Assembly: GCF_001969385.1 (NCBI RefSeq)
Contig: NZ_CP014802.1
Coordinates: 1-64,000, forward strand
Direction of reading: 5' to 3'
Origin: Salipiger profundus
GTDB lineage: Bacteria; Pseudomonadota; Alphaproteobacteria; Rhodobacterales; Rhodobacteraceae
Length of the DNA: 64,000 nt
This document shows, one piece after another, positions 16,701-23,641 of this stretch. Every line of letters starts with the position of its first letter. The stretch's first letter is position 1. Position numbers and translations under genes: made by a program. Under the pieces are notes generated by a model. It saw only the letters and a program-made list of their open reading frames with translations, was not told the origin of the DNA and did not search any database.

Positions 16701-18113
16701 AACGACCTGATGTACGGCGGCGCCAACGACGACTACCTGCTCGGCGAGGCCGGCAACGACACCGGCTACGGCGACGACGGCGACGACTACCTCAACGGCG
16801 GCGACGGCGCCGACCGGCTCTACGGCGGCAACGGCAACGACGAGGTCATCGGCGGCACCGGGCACGACTACATGGCCGGCCAGTCGGGCGACGACAGCCT
16901 CTATGCCGGCGGCGGGTCGGATTCGGTCTACGGCGGTTCGGGCAACGACACGCTCGATGGCTCGGCCGGCTACGACACCGTGGCGGGCGGCACCGGCAAC
17001 GACCTGATGTACGGCGGCGCCAACGACGACTACCTGCTCGGCGAGGACGGCAACGACACCGGCTACGGCGACGACGGCGACGACTACCTCAACGGTGGCG
17101 ACGGCGCCGACAGCATCTTCGGCGGCACCGGCAACGACGAGGTCATCGGCGGCACCGGGCACGACTACATGGCCGGCCAGTCGGGCGACGACAGCCTCTA
17201 TGCCGGCGGCGGGTCGGATTCGGTCTACGGCGGCTCGGGCAACGACACGCTCGACGGCTCGGCCGGCTACGACACAGTGGCGGGCGGCACCGGCAACGAC
17301 CTGATGTACGGCGGCGCCAACGACGACTACCTGCTCGGCGAGGACGGCAACGACACCGGCTACGGCGACGACGGCGACGACTACCTCAACGGTGGCGACG
17401 GCGCCGACCGGCTCTACGGCGGCAACGGCAACGACGAGGTCATCGGCGGCACCGGGCACGACTACATGGCCGGCCAGTCGGGCAACGACAGCCTCTATGC
17501 CGGCGGCGGGTCGGACAGCGTCTACGGCGGCTCGGGCGACGACACGCTCGACGGCTCGGCGGGCTACGACACCGTGGCGGGCGGCACCGGCAACGACCTG
17601 ATGTACGGTGGCGACCACGACGACTACCTGCTCGGCGAGGACGGCAACGACACCGGCTACGGCGATGCCGGCGACGACTACCTGAGCGGCGCCGACGGGG
17701 CCGACAGCCTGTCGGGCGGCGACGGCCAGGACAGCGTCTACGGCGGCGCCGGGTCGGACACGCTCTACGGCGGGTCGGGCGACGACGTGCTGGACGGCGG
17801 CCAGACCGGCGACTGGCTCTACGGGCAGTCGGGCAACGACACGCTCGACGGCGGCCGCGGCTGGGACCGTCTCTACGGCGGCGGCGGGGCGGACGTGTTC
17901 CTGTTCTCCGAGATCAACGCGGGCGAGAACGACACGATCGCGGATTTCGCCGACGGCACCGACCTGATCGAGATCGCCGGCGGCTACGCCTTCGGCGACC
18001 TGACGATCACCACGGTCGGCAGCACCGCCGAGATCGACGTGGACGGCCACACCATCACCGTCTTCGGCGCCTCCGCCGGCGACTTCTCCTCGGCTGACTT
18101 CATCTTCAGCTGA
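13773..18113 (+). CDS. RTX calcium-binding protein with N-terminal propeller-like repeats and four tandem 99-aa units
   Basis: Predicted 1446 aa. The N-terminal 400 residues contain repeated ALPDGGFVLVHEDD, ALAGGGYVIAWRNQD and ALADGGFLIIYDED segments, a propeller-like pattern also found in the RTX protein at 10326. From about residue 405 the chain is RTX nonapeptide repeat, including four 99-aa tandem units (nt 16539-17726). The final 300 residues are essentially identical to the C-terminus of the metalloprotease at 199-4599, so the two share a secretion signal. The ATG at 13773 has AGGAGAATTATC directly upstream. There is no zinc site. It is likely a large secreted calcium-binding matrix protein; the ligand is unknown. 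Confidence 0.92.
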   Translation: MPLTPETWRGETLVNSTSAGTDTDSQIIQLTNGNILVVWTAYNGTNYDVWGRIYDPFGAEVSGELYLANTSNDEDFPAIDALPDGGFVLVHEDDTGSFDDIRLRQFDANGVQETSSYAFFDGSSGGANPNGFIPEVASSSSTSTLVLWQETDASGESVLRGRIWNSDTETFDAAAFDVITSEENIFYLDVDVLSNGNYVIAASVFDAGLGETHIEMRILAPDGSNVLGASYVGGTNSDGDGDIDPTVTALAGGGYVIAWRNQDGFDDDIIFQVFDSTGSSTTGVLSATFGTNNANEPELVALADGGFLIIYDEDTLNQLIVQRYDSSGSQVGSNFVISNAANANQPSATLLADGRVAISYTLGGQIYTQIIDTRDNATEGDMPLNGDENDYWVGTVGDDTFTVSNGRGDVHGWDGNDDITESGAIRNYFGGEGDDTLRVSSPINSDLHDGGNGIDLIDWSGSGVSNGTFDLEAGTATNGFSTESMVDFEQLRGTTNADTILGLSSASDTLSGDGGDDIIDGRGGNDLLEGDAGNDILDGGAGNDSLNGGADDDTLIGGSGTDTLNGGSGTDTADYSGNGIGGVIDLFGGTATFGAITEDLISIENAIGGAGNDELIGNGVNNLLQGGAGNDTLRADSDAGDTLLGEAGDDFIEAIGVSGSGLADGGSGNDTIAMIDGYYAGDADGGADTDTFDASAITGSGMYLDLAAGTHEYVVFSGLSDLLNFENVIGTQLADTITGDGGDNILEGEAGADSIAAGLGNDTVYGDSGSDTLFGDDGNDSLYGGDDADTIGGGIGNDFLAGQSGNDYIAGGGNNDTAYGGGGDDYIDGGTGDDLLAGNAGADSILGRDGSDTLLGGDGNDTLLGLSGDDEIFGEDGDDSMLGGDGNDSLGGEFGNDTLDGGSGADTLNGYDGADSILGGSGNDEVDAGTGHDYVAGQSGDDSLYGGGGSDSVYGGSGNDTLDGSAGYDTIAGGGDNDLMYGGANDDYLLGEAGNDTGYGDDGDDYLNGGDGADRLYGGNGNDEVIGGTGHDYMAGQSGDDSLYAGGGSDSVYGGSGNDTLDGSAGYDTVAGGTGNDLMYGGANDDYLLGEDGNDTGYGDDGDDYLNGGDGADSIFGGTGNDEVIGGTGHDYMAGQSGDDSLYAGGGSDSVYGGSGNDTLDGSAGYDTVAGGTGNDLMYGGANDDYLLGEDGNDTGYGDDGDDYLNGGDGADRLYGGNGNDEVIGGTGHDYMAGQSGNDSLYAGGGSDSVYGGSGDDTLDGSAGYDTVAGGTGNDLMYGGDHDDYLLGEDGNDTGYGDAGDDYLSGADGADSLSGGDGQDSVYGGAGSDTLYGGSGDDVLDGGQTGDWLYGQSGNDTLDGGRGWDRLYGGGGADVFLFSEINAGENDTIADFADGTDLIEIAGGYAFGDLTITTVGSTAEIDVDGHTITVFGASAGDFSSADFIFS
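16539..17726 (+). repeat. Four tandem 297-bp (99-aa) RTX units
   Basis: Units begin at 16539, 16836, 17133 and 17430, each opening with NDEV. The second and third are almost identical, the first and fourth slightly diverged. The paralogue at 199-4599 has three units, apparently lacking one of the middle copies. Such arrays change length by slipped or unequal recombination. Confidence 0.92.
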
Positions 18114-18146
18114 CACGGCCGAACGCCGGCGCAACACAACGAGCAG

Positions 18147-18169
18147 GGGCCCGCCACCACGGCGGGCCC
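18147..18169 (+). terminator. Hairpin after the RTX gene
   Basis: GGGCCCGCC (18147-18155) pairs with GGCGGGCCC (18161-18169) across ACCAC. The sequence TTCGC follows. It is the duplicate of the hairpin at 143-165. Confidence 0.65.
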
Positions 18170-18478
18170 TTCGCATGTCGGAGGGCGGCGCGGAGGCAGC
18201 GAGCGGTTCCGTCAGGAGGGCCGTGTACCCTGCGCCCGTCTCTGACATCGTCCGCCGGCGCCGGCAAAGGTTGCCGCCGTGGCTGGTCAGGGATTGGGCA
18301 TTGTGGGATTCGCGCCACGTGACCGGGACGGAATCCACGGTTTCGGGGGGAAGCGTTTGAACTCTTCGCGCGAGCCCGTGAGTATGCCGGCAACGTTGGC
18401 GGGAACAGGGTGCGCCGGCAGGCGGGGGCGGGTCATGTCTCCTCCGGCGGAACAGGCACCGAGCGGTGGAGTTCAGGA
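18170..18478 (+). promoter_or_regulatory. Non-coding leader of the yjbH operon
   Basis: The 309 bases between the RTX terminator and yjbH contain no convincing gene. A GGTGGAG seven bases before the ATG at 18479 is the likely ribosome-binding site of yjbH. The operon promoter should lie here but I cannot place its boxes. Confidence 0.3.
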
Positions 18479-20626
18479 ATGTCAGTGCCGAGAGGTCGAT
18501 CGCGGAGGGCTGCGCCTTGTCTGGCGGCAGCCCTGTTGCTGGGCGTCGGCACGCAGCCCGCGACCCCGCAGGAGGCGGTCTGGACGCGGCCCACGCTCAA
18601 CTTCATGGGGGTGCCGGGTCTTCTCGACATGCCCACCGCCCACCAGATGCCCGACGCGGACCTGAGCCTGACGCTGGGTGGGTTCCAGAACACCCGCCGC
18701 GGCACGCTGCATTTCCAGATCACGCCACGGCTTTCGGGCGTGTTCCGCTATGTCGAACTGCGCGACTTCTCGGTGCAGGATCCCTACTACGACCGCAGCT
18801 TCGACCTGCGTTACCAGCTTGCCGAGGAGGGGTATTACACTCCGGCGGTCACGGTGGGCCTGCAGGACTTCGGCGGCACCGGCATCTACTCGGGCGAATA
18901 CGTCGTCGCCACCAAGACCTTCGGCCGGCTGCGCGCAACCGGCGGCATCGGCTGGGGGCGGTTCGGCAGCTACAACGGCTTCACCAACCCGCTGGGCATC
19001 CTGGCCGACGGGTTCAAGACCCGCCCCGAGGGCGAGACCGGTATCGAGCAGACCGGCCGGGTCGACACCGACCAGTGGTTTCGTGGCGATGCGGCATTCT
19101 TCGGCGGTCTGCAATACGCGGTCAACGACAGGTTTGTGCTGTCGGCGGAATACTCCTCGGACGCCTATGAGGAGGAAGCCGCGCGGATGGGCTTCGAACA
19201 CAACGCGCCGGTCAACCTCGGGCTCAGCTACCGCGTGCGTGACAACTTCGACGTGAGCGCGGCCTATCTCTACGGCTCGACGGTGGCGGTGAACCTCAGC
19301 TACACCTTCAATCCCAAGACCCCCAACAGCTATCCGGGCGGGCTCGACCGGGCGCCCCGGCCGGTCGCGGTGCGCGCACCGGGCAGCGCCGCCGACCTCG
19401 GCTGGACTCGGCAGGCCGACGCCGAGACGATCCTGCGGGGCGACATGGAGAGCTTCCTCGCCACCGACGGGATGACGCTCGAGCGGTTCGGCGCAGACGC
19501 CCGCACCGCCCGGGTGGCGGTCCGCACCGGCACCCAGACCTACCCGGCGCAGGCCGTGGGCCGCATCGCGCGGATCATGACGCAGATCATGCCGGCCTCG
19601 GTCGAACGGTTCGAGATCACCCTGGTCACCGGGACCGGCCTGCCGGTCACCACGGTGACGGTGAACCGCTCCGATCTCGAGGACCTCGAGCACGCGCCCG
19701 ACGGCGCCTGGAAGAGCTTCGCGCGGGCGCGGATCGAGGACGCGGCGGCCACGCCCGTTGCGGGCGTCGTGCCCGAGACGGCCTTTCCGAAGGTCGACTG
19801 GTCCTTCGGCCCCTACCTGACGGCGGCCTATTTCGACCCCGAGAGCCCGGTGCGCCTGTCCTTCGGCGTGCAGCTGAACGCCAGCTACGAGCCGCTGCCG
19901 GGGCTGGTCTTCGAAGGCAACCTGCGCCAGCAGTTGTCGGAGAACATCAGCGGCCTGCCGTCCTCCAACTCGACGCTGCCGCACGTGCGCACGGACGGGG
20001 CGCTCTATGCCGAGGCCGCGGACCTGACGGTCAACACCCTGACGGCCACCAAATACTTCCGCCCCGGTGAGAACCTGTTCGGCCGGATCTCCGCGGGTTA
20101 CTTCGAGCCGATGTACGGCGGCGTCTCCGGCGAACTGCTGTGGAAGCCCGTGGACAGCCGGCTCGGGCTGGGGCTCGAGGTGAACTACGCGCAGCAGCGC
20201 GAGTATGCCCAGGGCTTCGGCTTCCGGGATTACGACATCGTCACCGGGCACGCCTCGGCCTATCTCGAGGGTAGCAACGACTTCCTCTATCAGGTCGATG
20301 CCGGACGCTACCTGGCCGGCGACTGGGGCGCGACCTTCGGCGTCGACCGCGAATTCGACAACGGCATCAGCATCGGCGCCTTCGCGACCTTCACCGACGT
20401 TTCCTTCGACGACTTCGGCGAGGGCTCTTTCGACAAGGGCATCCGGTTCAACATCCCGCTGTCGGCGATCACCGGCCAGCGGTCGGACATCTCGGTCTCG
20501 CGGACGATCCGCCCGGTCCAGCGCGACGGTGGCGCGCGGCTCGAGATCGGTAGCCGGCTCTACGAGCAGGTGCGCGACTACCAGCAGCCCGAGCTTCAGG
20601 GCGAGTGGGGACGGTTCTGGCGATGA
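18479..20626 (+). CDS. yjbH: YjbH-family outer-membrane exopolysaccharide protein
   Basis: The 715-aa protein has a cleavable signal segment (RRAAPCLAAALLLG) and then the YjbH opening TLNFMGVPGLLDMPTAHQM, followed by alternating beta-strands ending in aromatic residues, as in a membrane barrel. YjbH/GfcD proteins work with YjbF and YjbE in secretion of an exopolysaccharide across the outer membrane. Its length fits the family (about 700 aa). The ATG at 18479 is chosen over a longer frame because the signal peptide starts there. It overlaps yjbF by 4 bp. In Enterobacteria the set is yjbEFGH; here yjbG is absent. Confidence 0.9.
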   Translation: MSVPRGRSRRAAPCLAAALLLGVGTQPATPQEAVWTRPTLNFMGVPGLLDMPTAHQMPDADLSLTLGGFQNTRRGTLHFQITPRLSGVFRYVELRDFSVQDPYYDRSFDLRYQLAEEGYYTPAVTVGLQDFGGTGIYSGEYVVATKTFGRLRATGGIGWGRFGSYNGFTNPLGILADGFKTRPEGETGIEQTGRVDTDQWFRGDAAFFGGLQYAVNDRFVLSAEYSSDAYEEEAARMGFEHNAPVNLGLSYRVRDNFDVSAAYLYGSTVAVNLSYTFNPKTPNSYPGGLDRAPRPVAVRAPGSAADLGWTRQADAETILRGDMESFLATDGMTLERFGADARTARVAVRTGTQTYPAQAVGRIARIMTQIMPASVERFEITLVTGTGLPVTTVTVNRSDLEDLEHAPDGAWKSFARARIEDAAATPVAGVVPETAFPKVDWSFGPYLTAAYFDPESPVRLSFGVQLNASYEPLPGLVFEGNLRQQLSENISGLPSSNSTLPHVRTDGALYAEAADLTVNTLTATKYFRPGENLFGRISAGYFEPMYGGVSGELLWKPVDSRLGLGLEVNYAQQREYAQGFGFRDYDIVTGHASAYLEGSNDFLYQVDAGRYLAGDWGATFGVDREFDNGISIGAFATFTDVSFDDFGEGSFDKGIRFNIPLSAITGQRSDISVSRTIRPVQRDGGARLEIGSRLYEQVRDYQQPELQGEWGRFWR

Positions 20627-21294
20627 AGGCACTTTCCACCATTCTCCTGGCGGCCGGTGCGCTCCTGCTGGCCGGCTGCGGGCCCCGCAACGAGTTCGCG
20701 CAGGCATGGCAGGCGATCCAGGCCGCGCGCAGCCAGAACGCCGCGCAGCAGGCGCAGCCCACGGACCTGCGCGCCGGGCTCACGCCGGCGATGCTGGCCG
20801 AGGTCGGGCGACCGACGGTCCTCGTGACGCTTCCGGAGCGCGACAACGTCCAGGCGCTGTTCTTCGAGGAGGCGCGCAACGCCGACACCGTCACCTGGCT
20901 GTCGGTGGCCAACGAGTTCGTGCTGCTGCAGCGCGGTGTCCTGTCGGGCACCCGCGGGCTGGGGGGCGACCTGATGAGCGCCGATCTCGCGGAGGTCCAC
21001 GCCGCGCTGGCCGGGCGTCGGGCCCAAGCTGTGCGGATTCACCGCCGGCTCGACGGCGAGAACCATACGGTCGCCGAAAGCTACGTCTGCGATTACCTCC
21101 GGCGACCGGGGACCGAGGCCGTCACCGCCTACTTGGCACAGGTGCAGGCCCGCAGGGTCGACGAAACCTGCACTGGCGTCGACCGGGTGTTCGAGAATCG
21201 CTACTGGCTGTCGGGCTCGGGACGGATCATTCGGTCGGTGCAATGGGCGGGCGAATCCATCGGGTATCTGAACTACGAGAGGTTGCGTGATTAA
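20623..21294 (+). CDS. yjbF: YjbF-family lipoprotein
   Basis: The 223-aa lipoprotein has a signal peptide with the lipobox LLAGC at about residues 18-22, so it should be anchored in a membrane facing the periplasm. The mature part has DTVTWLSVANEFVLLQRGVLSGTRG (in pieces), the strand pattern typical of YjbF/GfcB, and a C-terminal WAGESIGYLNYERLRD. It is translationally coupled to yjbH through the ATGA overlap. YjbF acts with YjbH in polysaccharide secretion; the biochemical function is not established. Confidence 0.88.
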   Translation: MKALSTILLAAGALLLAGCGPRNEFAQAWQAIQAARSQNAAQQAQPTDLRAGLTPAMLAEVGRPTVLVTLPERDNVQALFFEEARNADTVTWLSVANEFVLLQRGVLSGTRGLGGDLMSADLAEVHAALAGRRAQAVRIHRRLDGENHTVAESYVCDYLRRPGTEAVTAYLAQVQARRVDETCTGVDRVFENRYWLSGSGRIIRSVQWAGESIGYLNYERLRD

Positions 21295-21407
21295 AAAAGG
21301 ATCGCTTTGCGCCGTCGGCGCGGAACTTTCCTGTCGCCACGTCATTTCGCCTTTGCAGAAAAAGATTCGACCTGATACGAATGGGCTTAATTTCTAGGAG
21401 AAAAGAC

Positions 21408-21683
21408 ATGACCACGAAGACCATCCTCGGGCTTGCTGCGGCCAGCCTTTTCGCCATAGTTCCCGCTGCGAACGCGCAGGACGTCAAGAGCAAGAACCCG
21501 ACCATCTCGACCCAGCAGGGCGGTATCGTCGCGGCCCTCGGCGGAACCACCGGCACAACCCTTGCAACCACGCTCGTTGTCATTGGTGGCACGGTCGGGG
21601 CGGTCGGAGTCATCGCCTCCGGAGGAAACAGTGGCGGCGGCACTTCGACTACAAGCAGCACGGCGCTTCTCGGCAATCGCTAA
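21408..21683 (+). CDS. Small secreted Gly/Thr/Ser-rich protein, YjbE-like
   Basis: The 91-aa protein has a Sec signal peptide (MTTKTILGLAAASLFAIVPAANAQ in two parts, cleavage after ANA) and a mature segment of about 68 residues with a glycine-rich hydrophobic stretch and a Ser/Thr/Gly tail (GGGTSTTSS). This composition and its place after yjbH and yjbF match YjbE/GfcA, small exported proteins of unknown mechanism. AGGAGAAAAGAC precedes the ATG at 21408. It is 113 bp behind yjbF and ends before a strong terminator at 21732, so it may be transcribed separately and strongly. Confidence 0.75.
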   Translation: MTTKTILGLAAASLFAIVPAANAQDVKSKNPTISTQQGGIVAALGGTTGTTLATTLVVIGGTVGAVGVIASGGNSGGGTSTTSSTALLGNR

Positions 21684-21731
21684 AGATCTGCGCGGGGTCG
21701 TCATATCTGCCACAGGTCGTAATGAAATCAG

Positions 21732-21757
21732 GCGAACCCCCGCGGGTTCGCTTTTTT
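21732..21757 (+). terminator. Intrinsic terminator after the yjbH-yjbF-yjbE-like group
   Basis: GCGAACCC (21732-21739) and GGGTTCGC (21744-21751) form a perfect 8-bp stem with a four-base loop, followed at once by six Ts (21752-21757). This is the cleanest Rho-independent terminator in the window. Confidence 0.92.
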
Positions 21758-21848
21758 CGTGGCCGCCCGCATGGTCAGCCACGGTGGTTTTTTCTAGACT
21801 GGGCCGAAAGCGTGACAGGCACGCGGGACCACATTGCAGGGACAGGAC

Positions 21849-23219
21849 ATGAGCGGAATGGCCAAGCGTCGCCTCGTTGCGATCGCACTTCTGATGTTGG
21901 GCGGGTGCGGTATCGCCTATCAATCGCCGAAAGTGAATCCGCTGCTCGACAGTGGTGCGAAGGTGCGGGTGCTCGAGATCACGCCGGAAAGCGTGATGGT
22001 GGCGAACCGCTCCAGCTATGTGCCCAAGCAGCTGCCGGAGGTCTTCTTTGCCACGGCCGGCGTCGGTGGCACCCCGCGCGGGACAGGCGCTGTTCCCGAG
22101 CCGGTGGTGGATTTCCAGAACAAGCCGGGGACGCTTCAGACCCGGGTGCCACCGGCGGTGCCGGAAACGCCCTATTCCATCGGCGTGGGTGACGTGCTGC
22201 TGCTCGCCACCCCGCAGACGGGCAACACCGTCGAGCAGTTGACCGGGCTGCTGGCGGCATCAAACGCCCGGCAGGGCTACACGGTGCAGGACGACGGGGC
22301 CATCGCGATTCCCAACGTTGGACGGGTGCAGGTCTTGGGCTTAACGCTCGAGGAAGCCGAGAACCGTCTTTTTCAGCGTCTGGTCGAGAACCAGATCGAT
22401 CCGACCTTCAGCCTCGAGGTGGCCGAGTTCAACTCGAAGAAGGTGTCGATCGGCGGGGCAGTGGGACAGCCGACCGTTGCGCCGATCACGCTGACGCCGC
22501 TCTATCTCGACGCGGCGCTGGCCGCGGCAGGCGGGATCACAGCGGAGGATCTCGATTACGCCTCGGTGCGAATCTACCGCAATGGCAGCCTTTACCAGAT
22601 TCCATTGCGCGATCTCTACTCGAACAGTCGCTTGGAAAAGATCCAGCTGATCGACGGGGATGCGGTTTTCGTTGACACCTCCTATGAACTCGATCTTGCT
22701 CGAGCCTACTTCGAAGAGCAAATTCGCCTTGCAGAATTCAAGCAAAACGCTCGAATCGCTGCGCTAGATGAGCTGCAGGCCGAAGTAAACATTCGTAATC
22801 GTACTCTGACCGAGGCTCGCGAAAACTACATGACACGCCTCGAACTAAACTCTGTGGAGCGAGACTACGTCTATCTTACTGGGGAGGTAGATAATCAGAC
22901 CCGCTACCCATTACCATTCGGTCAGTCAGCAACGTTGGCTGACGCGCTGTATTCTAATGGCGGTGTTCCCACCGAGACGGGCAACGTGAGTGAGATATAC
23001 GTTCTACGCAGTTCGCCCGATCCGCGAGAGTTCGGTGCGCTGACCGCTTGGCAATTGGATGGTCGCAATGCGACAAACTTTCTGCTTTCGACACGGTTTG
23101 AGCTGCGTCCGAACGACGTGATATTCGTAGCCGAGCAGCCTGTTACGAAATGGGGACGGGTAATTAGTCAGATTACGCCATCTCTGATCACCTCTGCAGC
23201 AAATGCTGCCTCTCGCTAG
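21849..23219 (+). CDS. wza: Outer-membrane polysaccharide export lipoprotein (Wza/OPX family)
   Basis: The 456-aa protein begins with a signal peptide and lipobox LGGC (about residues 17-20), then a polysaccharide-export domain with YSIGVGDVLLL near residue 115 and at least two SLBB-like beta-grasp repeats (KKVSIGGAVGQP and DYVYLTGEVDNQ). The end, VTKWGRVISQI, resembles the amphipathic helix of Wza that crosses the outer membrane. It should form the exit channel for the EPS and dock on Wzc. The ATG at 21849 follows AGGGACAGGAC. Base composition changes within the gene: about the first 830 bases are GC-rich like the left flank, the remainder is AT-richer like the following cassette. Confidence 0.92.
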   Translation: MSGMAKRRLVAIALLMLGGCGIAYQSPKVNPLLDSGAKVRVLEITPESVMVANRSSYVPKQLPEVFFATAGVGGTPRGTGAVPEPVVDFQNKPGTLQTRVPPAVPETPYSIGVGDVLLLATPQTGNTVEQLTGLLAASNARQGYTVQDDGAIAIPNVGRVQVLGLTLEEAENRLFQRLVENQIDPTFSLEVAEFNSKKVSIGGAVGQPTVAPITLTPLYLDAALAAAGGITAEDLDYASVRIYRNGSLYQIPLRDLYSNSRLEKIQLIDGDAVFVDTSYELDLARAYFEEQIRLAEFKQNARIAALDELQAEVNIRNRTLTEARENYMTRLELNSVERDYVYLTGEVDNQTRYPLPFGQSATLADALYSNGGVPTETGNVSEIYVLRSSPDPREFGALTAWQLDGRNATNFLLSTRFELRPNDVIFVAEQPVTKWGRVISQITPSLITSAANAASR

Positions 23220-23641
23220 GCGGACGGTTAACTGGAAACTAAACTGAAGAGACTGTATTTAGTTAACAGTCAAGACGATTGTGAATGATAGTGCGCCAAC
23301 TATAATCGTGCCTCAAGGATAGAGTGCAGTTGGAATTGTTTCGTTCAGTTTAGCTGATACACCCAAGTTGCGTGAATGTCGGAATCAACAAAACGAAATT
23401 TCGCGCTATACTAACGTCCTCTACGTAGCTTCTCGCTAGTTACCCGATTAAGGTTTTATAATCATGAAATGGGTACAGCACGGTTCAATGCTGACGAGAG
23501 TGGTGTCATTGCACAAAATCTTGGGTGTCTGAGTAAAGATTTTGCCTGTAGAGCAAAGCAAGAGTTAGATCCTGCCTCAGATCATGATAGAGGCAGGGAT
23601 GCTGCTACTGATCGTCTAGCTGAAGCCCCTGGAGACACACG
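23220..23641 (+). promoter_or_regulatory. Leader of wzc with an inverted repeat
   Basis: This 422-bp AT-rich gap separates wza and wzc. It contains CCTGCCTC (23571-23578) and GAGGCAGG (23590-23597), a perfect 8-bp dyad around AGATCATGATA and 45 bp before the wzc start, placed to act as an operator or leader hairpin. TATACT at about 23407 could be a -10 box but no good -35 is apparent. No gene is seen. Confidence 0.4.

Larger units (their letters stand above)
16539..18181. repeat. Right arm of the large inverted repeat shared with 132-1476
   Basis: This is the plus-strand partner of the left arm. It includes the tandem units, the C-terminal secretion region, the stop and the hairpin at 18147-18169. 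Homology fades just after CATGTCGGAG. Relative to the left arm it has one extra 297-bp unit. Confidence 0.9.

Noticed and set aside
16371..18338. A 655-codon minus-strand frame across the tandem units
   Set aside because: It is the mirror of the repeat array and is nearly the same as the frame opposite the first RTX gene; it merely reflects the repeated code.
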